Source of the DNA: Bacillota bacterium
Lineage (GTDB): Bacteria > Bacillota_I > Bacilli_A > RFN20 > CAG-826
Length of the DNA: 15,340 nt
NCBI GenBank assembly: GCA_030831415.1
Contig: JAURLC010000052.1
Coordinates: 1-15,340 of the forward strand
Direction: 5' to 3'
Under the pieces are notes generated by a model. That model made no database searches and was not told where the DNA came from. It saw only the letters and a list, made by a program, of their open reading frames with translations. Numbering within the stretch: the first letter of the stretch is position 1; each line of letters begins with the position of its first letter. A program made the position numbers and the translations under genes. This document shows positions 1 through 5,482 of this stretch, piece after piece.

Positions 1-1014
1 CTCGACATGATGGGGGCCGACAAAGGTGCTGAAGAACTTTCTTTAGGTCTTCGTCAGTTTTTATCTCGCAATCCAGGTCAATATACTTTCATTGCAGTCG
101 GTAAAAAAGAAGAACTCCAATCCATTCAGGACATTGCAGAAATCGTGGATGCACGCGATGTTGTCCCTATGGAAGCAGGAGCTCGTGACGTGTTACGAAT
201 GAAAGAGTCTTCGATGATGAAGGCGATTGAGATGTATCAAGAACGTAAAGCAGATGCGATCATTAGTTGTGGAGGCACAGGAGCCTATTTATCCGCTGCT
301 ACCTTAAAACTTAAACTCATTCCAGGTGTTGAACGGGCAGCCTTAATCGTGCCGATGCCGAATGCGATTGGGAAAATTACCAACGTGTTAGATATTGGTG
401 CGAGTAATGAAAATACAGCGGAACATCTCGTCCAATTTGCTGAGATGGGTCGAATCTTTAACCAAGCCGTCTATGGTAACAAAGAGCCTCGTGTCTATGT
501 GTTAGCCAACGGAACCGAAGATAAAAAAGGATCTCCAGAAAGTAAACGTGCCTTAGAAATTCTTAAAGAACGGAACTTCCCAGGTCTTCAAGGTAATATC
601 GAAGGACGTGAATCCTTATCCGGCATCGCCGATGTCATTGTGACGGATGGATTTACTGGCAATGTGTACTTAAAAACAACCGAAGGGGTGTTTAAAGTGA
701 TGTCCAATGAAATCAAAAAGATTTTTAAACGTAACATCTTTTCAATGATTGGCTATTTATTTACCTCTAAAGGCGTTAAAGCGATGCGTCGTCGTTGGGA
801 TTATCGGTCTACCGGTGGCAGTATGCTTTTAGGACTTAATGGCGTTGTTGTTAAAGCCCACGGAAGTAGTGATGCTGTGGCCTTTTCCTATGCGATAGAA
901 GTGGGGAAAAAATTAGCAGAAGCGAAGATTGTCGACACATTAACGAAAGGGTTTAATCATGAAAACCTTACATCAGTTCCTTCAGGAACAAAACCTCCAA
1001 CCCAAACAGATTGA
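1..1014 (+). CDS. plsX: Phosphate acyltransferase PlsX, 5' end outside the window
   Basis: PlsX makes acyl-phosphate from acyl-ACP and phosphate, the first step of phosphatidic acid synthesis in most Gram-positive bacteria, as a peripheral membrane enzyme. The frame is open from base 1 (CTC GAC ATG ATG GGG) and reads LDMMGADKGAEE, which matches the family N-terminal motif VDAMGGDxAP. The true start therefore lies a few codons upstream and the ATG at 7 is internal. Other family marks are ISCGGTGAYLSA, a stretch around LANGTEDKKGS, VIVTDGFTGNVYLK, and KAHGSSDAVAF near the C-terminus. The last ~20 residues have no obvious family counterpart and lie over the start of rnc, in another frame, for 56 nt. 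acpP and the fab genes that often separate plsX from rnc are not here. Identification is secure. Confidence 0.95.
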   Translation, partial: LDMMGADKGAEELSLGLRQFLSRNPGQYTFIAVGKKEELQSIQDIAEIVDARDVVPMEAGARDVLRMKESSMMKAIEMYQERKADAIISCGGTGAYLSAATLKLKLIPGVERAALIVPMPNAIGKITNVLDIGASNENTAEHLVQFAEMGRIFNQAVYGNKEPRVYVLANGTEDKKGSPESKRALEILKERNFPGLQGNIEGRESLSGIADVIVTDGFTGNVYLKTTEGVFKVMSNEIKKIFKRNIFSMIGYLFTSKGVKAMRRRWDYRSTGGSMLLGLNGVVVKAHGSSDAVAFSYAIEVGKKLAEAKIVDTLTKGFNHENLTSVPSGTKPPTQTD

Positions 1015-1648
1015 GCTCTACGAACTAGCCTTTACCCATACCTCTGTGAACAATGAGATCAAAGGTATCGGTAAAGACTATGAACGTCTCGAATTTATTG
1101 GTGACGCCTTCCTATCGATGGTCGTTGCCGATTTAGTCTTTCGTCTTCATCCGGATTGGCCACAAGGCGAACTCAGTAAAACACGAGCCAAACTTGTTCA
1201 AACGGAGAACTTAGTGAAGATTGCTAAGTCCTTAAACCTTGCTGATTACGTGACAATAGGGCACTCGATTACGCGAGAAGCGGTGAGTCAATCCAAAAAA
1301 ATATTAGAAGATATATTTGAAGCATATATTGGTGCCATTTACCTTGATCAAGGTGTGGAGATTGCGGCCCGTTACGTACGCATGTTTTTTGAAGAACGGA
1401 TTCGGTTATTAGCCTTAGATGAACTCACCGACTATAAAACCAAACTTCAAGAAGATATGCAAGCCGAGTTTCGTGAAGCCGTGCATTACGAAACGATTGC
1501 AGAGGATGGTCCTGCTCATGAAAAAATCTTTACCGTTCACGTCTTGTTTAAAAACCTTATTTTAGGCGTAGGAAAAGGTTCGTCCAAAAAAATAGCCGAA
1601 CAACAAGCAGCAAAAGATGCCCTTTCCAAGAAAGCAGGTGTAAAATAA
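959..1648 (+). CDS. rnc: Ribonuclease III
   Basis: RNase III cleaves double-stranded RNA in rRNA precursors and in sense/antisense duplexes, acting in the cytoplasm as a dimer. The 229-residue product has the usual two parts. The nuclease domain carries the signature ERLEFIGDAF (42-51) and the second acidic cluster EDIFEAYIGAIYLDQG, whose D118 and E121 match the metal-binding residues. A double-stranded RNA-binding domain follows from about residue 155 and ends in KKIAEQQAAKDALSKK. The ATG at 959 was chosen because it gives the normal N-terminal length before AFTHTSVNNE and has AAGGG eight or so bases upstream. It starts 56 nt inside plsX, which suggests coupled translation. In Bacillus smc and ftsY follow rnc; here they do not. 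Confidence 0.97.
   Translation: MKTLHQFLQEQNLQPKQIELYELAFTHTSVNNEIKGIGKDYERLEFIGDAFLSMVVADLVFRLHPDWPQGELSKTRAKLVQTENLVKIAKSLNLADYVTIGHSITREAVSQSKKILEDIFEAYIGAIYLDQGVEIAARYVRMFFEERIRLLALDELTDYKTKLQEDMQAEFREAVHYETIAEDGPAHEKIFTVHVLFKNLILGVGKGSSKKIAEQQAAKDALSKKAGVK
1641..1646 (+). promoter_or_regulatory. -10-like box six bases before the 82-residue ORF
   Basis: TAAAAT ends exactly six bases (AAACGT) before the ATG at 1653. The same AAACGTATG string follows TATAAT at rimM. It lies over the rnc stop codon and no clear -35 is seen. It may be a promoter for a leaderless transcript or chance in AT-rich sequence. Confidence 0.3.
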
Positions 1649-1652
1649 ACGT

Positions 1653-1901
1653 ATGGGATTTTTTATTAGCTTTTTAATTTTTGTTGCCATCGATGCTTTC
1701 TTAGGAAGTTTGCTCGTGACCTTAGGTGTGGATATTCGCATTGTGGATATGGTCGTTTCATTTGTCATCGCCTTTATTTTTGCCTATATGAACTCACGAA
1801 AACCTGTATGGAAAAACATCCAATTTCATAAAAATTTTGCCTTTATTTTTATTGTGCTGCTTACCTTACGATTTCTTTTTAATTATGGCGGACGATTCTA
1901 A
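1653..1901 (+). CDS. Small predicted membrane protein of unknown function
   Basis: I do not recognise this 82-residue protein. It is almost entirely hydrophobic. Likely membrane segments are about residues 3-25, 31-47 and 58-77, separated by a short basic loop (NSRKPVWKN). That gives a three-pass protein with a C-terminal NYGGRF tail. It sits five bases after rnc and overlaps the ylxM start by 17 nt, so it is packed like a real operon member, and it fills the position where smc and ftsY usually lie. No good Shine-Dalgarno is seen; AGGTG is about 13 nt upstream. The antisense reading frame 1562-1768 is considered a shadow. That it is a coding gene is probable; its function is not inferable. 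Confidence 0.65.
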   Translation: MGFFISFLIFVAIDAFLGSLLVTLGVDIRIVDMVVSFVIAFIFAYMNSRKPVWKNIQFHKNFAFIFIVLLTLRFLFNYGGRF

Positions 1902-2226
1902 ACTTTCCGATTATACGTTTTTTAATGCATGTTTTGATTGGTATTATTCTCTGTTTACCGACAAGCAAACCCAACTTTTTGATGCGTATTTTCATTATGA
2001 TTTAAGCCTACAAGAAATTGCTGAACAACATGGCATTTCCAAAGCAGCAGTGAGTGATGCTTTAAAACAAATCAAAGAAAAATTAACGCATTTAGAAGCA
2101 AATTTTCAACTCGTTTCTCGTCAAAAGGAAATGGCAAAACACATGCTAGATTTACCGGTTTCTACCCAAGAAGCATTACAGGCTTTATGGCAACCACGCG
2201 ATCGTAAACGTAAGCAGAGCAAGTAA
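1885..2226 (+). CDS. ylxM: YlxM-type helix-turn-helix protein, putative SRP accessory factor
   Basis: YlxM is a small sigma-70 region-4-like helix-turn-helix protein normally encoded just before ffh; in Streptococcus mutans it is reported to interact with signal recognition particle components. This 113-residue product shows the family pattern: FDWYYSLFTDKQTQLFDAYF, then DLSLQEIAEQHGISKAAVSD as the helix-turn-helix, then a charged helix (QIKEKLTHLEAN). I chose ATG 1885 because it gives the family N-terminus. An in-frame TTG at 1837 would add a hydrophobic leader that is really the previous gene read in another frame. The start lies inside the 82-residue ORF, so it is probably translationally coupled. 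ffh is not next door. The 3' end overlaps the opposite-strand uppP by 42 bp. Confidence 0.88.
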   Translation: MADDSKLSDYTFFNACFDWYYSLFTDKQTQLFDAYFHYDLSLQEIAEQHGISKAAVSDALKQIKEKLTHLEANFQLVSRQKEMAKHMLDLPVSTQEALQALWQPRDRKRKQSK

Positions 2227-2997
2227 GAGTAAATATAACGAAAAATAAGGGAAGTGTTTCACTTTTAAATGGTTTAAGACAAGATGAAGGGTTACCCATG
2301 TCACAAGCGTCGAAACCACGGTAGCTAGGATCATTAACCATAACGTAGACGTTTCGACACGGACAAATGTATCAAAGGATAGGAGTAAACTTCCTGCACT
2401 TAGTGGTAAAAACATGAGAAACGATAATTCTTTTGCTTTATCTAACGATAACCCTGTCAATAACGCGCCTGATATCGTACTTCCTGAACGGGAAATGCCT
2501 GGGAAAATACCCAGCATTTGGGCAAGGCCAGCCCCAAGAGAAGAACGGAGTGAATACGTGTTTTTCTTGGTGTTGCTAGCAAGAAAATTCACAAGCAGAA
2601 GTAAACCTGATGTGAATAAAAATCCTACACCTACAAACACTAAATTTTGGAAAATTGCGTCAATCCAATCTGAGATGAAAACACCGATGAATGCTGCAGG
2701 AAGTGTGGCAATCATCCAATAACGTAACAACGCGATGTCTTCTTGAATAGATGCATGACGTTGACCTTGAATAAACTTAAGGAATGAGATGAATAATCGC
2801 CAAAGAAGAGGAAAGAAGTACACAAGGAAGGCCAGTAAACTTCCCGCATGCAAAAGAATCGAAAACGTTCCTTCATTGCCTTGATTGACATTAAAGATTG
2901 CTTGATATAAAGCAAGATGACCCGAACTTGAAATCGGAAGAATTTCACTAATACCTTGAAGAATCGCTAACAAAAGATAGTGGATTAAATCGTTCAT
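2185..2997 (-). CDS. uppP: Undecaprenyl-diphosphatase UppP (BacA family)
   Basis: UppP removes one phosphate from undecaprenyl pyrophosphate, so the lipid carrier can be reused for peptidoglycan and other wall polymers. It is an integral membrane enzyme and its overproduction is known to give bacitracin tolerance. The 270-residue product has both family motifs: QGISEILPISSSGHL (14-28, containing E18 and H27) and FPGISRSGST with R170. These match E. coli E21, H30 and R174. The position of E. coli E17 is Gln, which is common in Gram-positive members. About eight hydrophobic segments follow the usual layout. The ATG overlaps the trmD stop by four bases (ATGA), so it is the last gene of the rimM-trmD unit. 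UppP in this operon is not part of the standard rpsP-trmD cluster. Confidence 0.93.
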   Translation of the reverse strand: MNDLIHYLLLAILQGISEILPISSSGHLALYQAIFNVNQGNEGTFSILLHAGSLLAFLVYFFPLLWRLFISFLKFIQGQRHASIQEDIALLRYWMIATLPAAFIGVFISDWIDAIFQNLVFVGVGFLFTSGLLLLVNFLASNTKKNTYSLRSSLGAGLAQMLGIFPGISRSGSTISGALLTGLSLDKAKELSFLMFLPLSAGSLLLSFDTFVRVETSTLWLMILATVVSTLVTWVTLHLVLNHLKVKHFPYFSLYLLLLALLTFTIAWLP

Positions 2998-3764
2998 GGT
3001 TTACGAAATTTTTTTCCTTTCTGAATGGCGTGTTGTTCCCAGTCAGGTTGTGATGGTTCATCGAGTTCCTTAAGAAGTGATTGGCTTTCTTTGCTTAGGG
3101 TTAATGAAGCAAATAAATCTGGACGATGGGTTTTGGTAATCTGTAAGGCTTGTTTAAGTCGCCATTTACGAATCGCCTCATGATGACCCGAATACAAAAT
3201 ATCGGGGACTTTTTGCCCATCGATTTCGTAGGGTTCGGTATATTGAGGGTATTCGAGTAAACCGTGTTCAAACGATTCTTCTTCTGGAGACGCTTCATCA
3301 ATCACACCCGGAATTAAACGGGCAACAGCATCAAGAATGGTCATTGCAGCAAGTTCTCCACCCGTGAGAATAAAATCGCCTAAGGATACCATCATATCGA
3401 CATCATGGTGCGTGCGTTCATCAAATCCTTCATAATGACCACATATCAGCGTCAGATGTTGTTCTTTGGCGAAGGATTTGGCAATTTCTTGATTAAAAGG
3501 TGTCCCTCGAGGGGTTAATAATATTTTTTTCCCAGGATTAGGAATCGAAGTAAGCGCATCTCGAATGGGTTGAACTTTTAAGACTAACCCAGCACCACCT
3601 CCGATGGGAGGGGTGTCGACCCGTCGATATTTATCTTTGGTGAAATTACGGAAATTGATGAGGTCAACGTCAAGGAGTTGCTGACCACGAGCGCGTTTTA
3701 AAATAGATGAACTTAGGACGCTTTCAAACATTTCCGGAAACAACGTGACAATATGAAACGTCAT
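2994..3764 (-). CDS. trmD: tRNA (guanine-37-N1)-methyltransferase TrmD
   Basis: TrmD transfers a methyl group from S-adenosylmethionine to G37 next to the anticodon of tRNAs reading CNN codons, which prevents +1 frameshifting. It is a SPOUT-fold dimer with a trefoil knot. Visible family features in the 256 residues are FHIVTLFPEMF, DTPPIGGGAGLVLKVQPI (51-68), ICGHYEGFDER (107-117), SLGDFILTGGELAAM (127-141), RLIPGV with R149, and PDILYSGHHEAIRKWR. Oddly, the residue matching catalytic Asp169 of the Haemophilus/E. coli enzyme is Glu163 (EESF instead of EDSF), and the usual YTRP reads YTEP. It overlaps rimM and uppP by ATGA junctions on each side. Identification is secure; full activity with the Glu is an open point. 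Confidence 0.95.
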   Translation of the reverse strand: MTFHIVTLFPEMFESVLSSSILKRARGQQLLDVDLINFRNFTKDKYRRVDTPPIGGGAGLVLKVQPIRDALTSIPNPGKKILLTPRGTPFNQEIAKSFAKEQHLTLICGHYEGFDERTHHDVDMMVSLGDFILTGGELAAMTILDAVARLIPGVIDEASPEEESFEHGLLEYPQYTEPYEIDGQKVPDILYSGHHEAIRKWRLKQALQITKTHRPDLFASLTLSKESQSLLKELDEPSQPDWEQHAIQKGKKFRKP

Positions 3765-4267
3765 ACCATACCTTCAATAAAGACCACACGAATGGTCTTG
3801 TTCACAAGATCAACATCTTCAATAAATGGTGAGATAAAGGGGATGAGGACATCAGGTTTACCTTCACGTATCATGCGGAGGAGGTTTTTTCCGTTATACG
3901 TTTCTACTTTACCAACACGCCCTTCTACTACCAAGGTTTGGGCATTTACAATCGAACAATCGACTAAATCAGAAAAGAAATATTGTCCTTTCTTCAAAGA
4001 AATAGCTTCTTTTTCTGCATAAACATAACAATTCATCCACGGAGTGACCGATTCTACTGTTGAATATCCTTCAAACTGGACATAATCAAGGTGACTTGCA
4101 GGCTTATGCATATGAACAATCAAAGGTATCATCTTCCCTTCAAACTCTAAATAAACGGTATTACCTTTTCTATATCGTAAGGATGCAAAATCGGTTAAGG
4201 ATTGAAGTTTGACTTCTCCTTTTAATCCGCGTACATTGACTATTTTTCCAATTGTTAAAAATGCCAT
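3761..4267 (-). CDS. rimM: Ribosome maturation factor RimM
   Basis: RimM helps assemble the 30S head by binding S19 during late 16S rRNA processing. The 168-residue product has the N-terminal RimM beta-barrel start (FLTIGKIVNVRGLKGEVK), the linker QYFFSDLVDC, and the C-terminal PRC-barrel ending VLIPFISPFIEDVDLV. The start at 4267 fits the family N-terminus. It has no Shine-Dalgarno: TATAAT lies six bases upstream, so the message is probably leaderless. A terminator-like hairpin separates it from khpA. The stop overlaps the trmD start (ATGA). rimM-trmD-uppP therefore looks like its own transcription unit, unlike the common single rpsP-trmD operon. Confidence 0.95.
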   Translation of the reverse strand: MAFLTIGKIVNVRGLKGEVKLQSLTDFASLRYRKGNTVYLEFEGKMIPLIVHMHKPASHLDYVQFEGYSTVESVTPWMNCYVYAEKEAISLKKGQYFFSDLVDCSIVNAQTLVVEGRVGKVETYNGKNLLRMIREGKPDVLIPFISPFIEDVDLVNKTIRVVFIEGMV

Positions 4268-4273
4268 ACGTTT

Positions 4274-4279
4274 ATTATA
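4274..4279 (-). promoter_or_regulatory. -10 box for a probably leaderless rimM transcript
   Basis: On the minus strand TATAAT is followed by AAACGT and then the rimM ATG. Transcription normally starts about seven bases after a -10 box, which falls on or next to the A of the ATG. No match to TTGACA is seen 16-18 bases upstream; that space is taken by the khpA terminator stem. The box fits the consensus exactly, but the lack of a -35 lowers confidence. Confidence 0.5.
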
Positions 4280-4309
4280 AAGAAAAGCGAGGAGATTTAC
4301 TCCTCGCTT
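4279..4309 (-). terminator. Intrinsic terminator between khpA and rimM, containing the khpA stop codon
   Basis: Read on the minus strand, AAGCGAGGAG (4309-4300) pairs perfectly with CTCCTCGCTT (4294-4285) over ten base pairs. The five-base loop contains the khpA TAA. The stem runs into TTTTCTTT. The T-rich side occurs only in the minus direction. It should end or attenuate the rpsP-khpA message before rimM. Confidence 0.8.
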
Positions 4310-4563
4310 GAACTTCTTTCAAACGATTCAAATTTAAGGTGAATGCGACGATCTTCCATTTTCCCTGCAATCGCAAGTACTTCTCGAAGTGCGTCTGCAA
4401 TGATGCCTTTTCGCCCAATAAGACGGGAGGTATCTTCGCTTTCGGCAACGATGAGTAAGGTCAAGTCTTTTGGACTTTCATTGGGGAGTTCACGGATGAG
4501 AATCGCGTCTTTATTATCAACGAAGTCATCGATAAACGCGTGTAATAGTGCGGCGTAATCCAT
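4297..4563 (-). CDS. khpA: KH-domain RNA-binding protein KhpA (YlqC family)
   Basis: KhpA is a one-domain KH protein that binds RNA, in several Gram-positives together with KhpB, and affects cell division and wall growth. The 88-residue product starts in the family manner (MDYAALLHAFIDDFVDN), has a beta strand DLTLLIVA, and the KH GxxG loop in RLIGRKGIIADALR (GRKG at 50-53). The acidic/serine tail ERSSSEE is encoded by the first arm of the terminator hairpin, so the tail sequence is constrained by the RNA structure. It starts three bases after rpsP, its usual neighbour. Identification is firm from size, motif and context. Confidence 0.93.
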   Translation of the reverse strand: MDYAALLHAFIDDFVDNKDAILIRELPNESPKDLTLLIVAESEDTSRLIGRKGIIADALREVLAIAGKMEDRRIHLKFESFERSSSEE

Positions 4564-4566
4564 GGG

Positions 4567-4839
4567 TTACTTCGCTTTCTTTGCTTCGACGAATTTGGCA
4601 ATGACACCTTTAGCTTTGAATAAGGTGCGTACTGTATCCGAATATTGGGCTCCTAATAACATCCATTTGAGGGCAAGGGATTCATCCACAACCGCTTCTG
4701 AAGCGGGTTTTTGTGGGTTATAGGATCCAATTTGTTCGATGTAACGACCATCGCGAGCATAACGGGAATCCGCGGCAACGATACGATAAGAAGGATCTAA
4801 GTGACGACCAGTACGAGCTAAACGAATTTTAACTGCCAT
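4567..4839 (-). CDS. rpsP: 30S ribosomal protein S16
   Basis: S16 is an early-binding protein of the 30S body. The 90-residue product begins MAVKIRLARTGRHLDPSYRI and continues VAADSRYARDGRYIEQIGSYNP, the family signature, with a lysine-rich end (EAKKAK). Length is normal. AAAGGAG at 4857-4851 lies 11 bases before the ATG, and a consensus promoter lies just above it. It is the first gene of a minus-strand unit with khpA. In most Bacillota this unit points the same way as rplS; here it points away. Confidence 0.97.
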   Translation of the reverse strand: MAVKIRLARTGRHLDPSYRIVAADSRYARDGRYIEQIGSYNPQKPASEAVVDESLALKWMLLGAQYSDTVRTLFKAKGVIAKFVEAKKAK

Positions 4840-4870
4840 AATAATAAATTCTCCTTTATTTGACCTTTTT

Positions 4871-4898
4871 ATTGTAACGAAAATAAATTAGGTGTCAA
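4871..4898 (-). promoter_or_regulatory. Promoter of rpsP-khpA
   Basis: On the minus strand a perfect -35, TTGACA (4898-4893), and a -10, TACAAT (4876-4871), are separated by 16 bases. The predicted start near 4864 gives a leader of about 25 bases carrying the AAAGGAG ribosome-binding site. Confidence 0.75.
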
Positions 4899-4946
4899 GT
4901 AGTTTTACTTAACTCTCGATAGAAAAAACAATCAAAGATAAATGTA

Positions 4947-4975
4947 TTGCGATTTTTTATCGTGTTTGCTAATAT
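4947..4975 (+). promoter_or_regulatory. Promoter of rplS
   Basis: TTGCGA (4947-4952) and TAATAT (4970-4975) are separated by 17 bases, each matching four of six consensus positions. The predicted start near 4982 coincides with the first hairpin of the leader. A second possible -10, TATAAG, lies at 4977-4982 but would start transcription inside that hairpin. Confidence 0.5.
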
Positions 4976-4980
4976 GTATA

Positions 4981-5035
4981 AGCACGTCTAAGTGCTAGAA
5001 GTGGTCCGCTATCAGCGATATGGATATGAACACTT
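4981..5035 (+). ncRNA. Structured 5' leader of rplS, possible L19 leader
   Basis: The leader holds AGCAC (4981-4985) pairing with GTGCT (4992-4996), then AAGTG (4999-5003) pairing with CACTT (5031-5035) around an inner CGCT/AGCG hairpin (5007-5010/5014-5017). It ends 14 bases before AAAGGAGG. An L19 leader family is known upstream of rplS in Bacillota and is thought to mediate autoregulation. I infer membership from position and structure only; I could not compare it with the family model. Confidence 0.5.
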
Positions 5036-5065
5036 TGACAACATTATCCAAAGGAGGGTGAATCA

Positions 5066-5413
5066 ATGAATTTAATTGATCAAATCACCGCCGACCAACT
5101 TCGTAATGATCTTCCTGAATTTAAATCAGGGGATACCGTCAAAGTCATGGTCAGAATTATCGAAGGTGGCAAGGAACGACTTCAAGCATTTGAAGGCGTG
5201 GTTATTGCCCGTAAGGGAAGTGGAATTGGCGAAAGCTTTACCGTTCGTAAAGTTTCAAGTGGGATTGGAGTGCATCGTATTTTTCCGTTACATGCCCCTA
5301 CCATTGCTACCATTGAAGTCTTACGTAGAGGGAAAGTTCGCCGTAACAAGTTGAACTATCTCACGAAGCTTTCCGGTAAAGCGGCTCGTATTAAAGAAAT
5401 CCTTAAAAAATAA
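5066..5413 (+). CDS. rplS: 50S ribosomal protein L19
   Basis: L19 sits at the interface of the 50S and 30S subunits and takes part in intersubunit bridges. The 115-residue product has the typical layout: DLPEFKSGDTVKVMVRIIEG, FEGVVIARKGSGIGESFTVR, GIGVHRIFPLHAPTI, and RRGKVRRNKLNYL. A strong AAAGGAGG (5050-5057) lies eight bases before the ATG. It has its own promoter, leader and terminator, so it is monocistronic. Usually it is the last gene of the rpsP-trmD operon; here it stayed on the plus strand while that block points the other way. The overlapping frame 5076-5354 is a shadow. Confidence 0.98.
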   Translation: MNLIDQITADQLRNDLPEFKSGDTVKVMVRIIEGGKERLQAFEGVVIARKGSGIGESFTVRKVSSGIGVHRIFPLHAPTIATIEVLRRGKVRRNKLNYLTKLSGKAARIKEILKK

Positions 5414-5423
5414 GGTAACGAAC

Positions 5424-5450
5424 AAAAAGATTCCGCAAGGAATCTTTTTT
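5424..5450 (+). terminator. Intrinsic terminator of rplS
   Basis: AGATTCC pairs with GGAATCT across a GCAA tetraloop (5435-5438), extended by A-T pairs on both sides, and runs into six T's followed by CTTTCTT. It lies 10 bases after the rplS stop. Confidence 0.93.
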
Positions 5451-5469
5451 CTTTCTTATCGAATGCGTT

Positions 5470-5475
5470 TATAAT
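5470..5475 (+). promoter_or_regulatory. -10 box for a probably leaderless lepB transcript
   Basis: TATAAT is followed by AATTTTT and the lepB ATG at 5483. The preceding rplS terminator means lepB needs its own promoter, which supports this box. The region 17 bases upstream is T-rich without a clear -35. Confidence 0.55.
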
Positions 5476-5482
5476 AATTTTT

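Noticed and set aside
2252..2266. Small hairpin AAGTG/CACTT followed by T's after ylxM, as a possible terminator
   Set aside because: The stem is only five pairs with a three-base loop and the T-run is short. It lies inside uppP coding sequence, which explains it adequately.
5076..5354. Second reading frame inside rplS (92 codons), and similar long frames opposite khpA, uppP, rpsB, tsf and frr
   Set aside because: They lie wholly inside certain genes, lack start signals and show no recognisable protein features.
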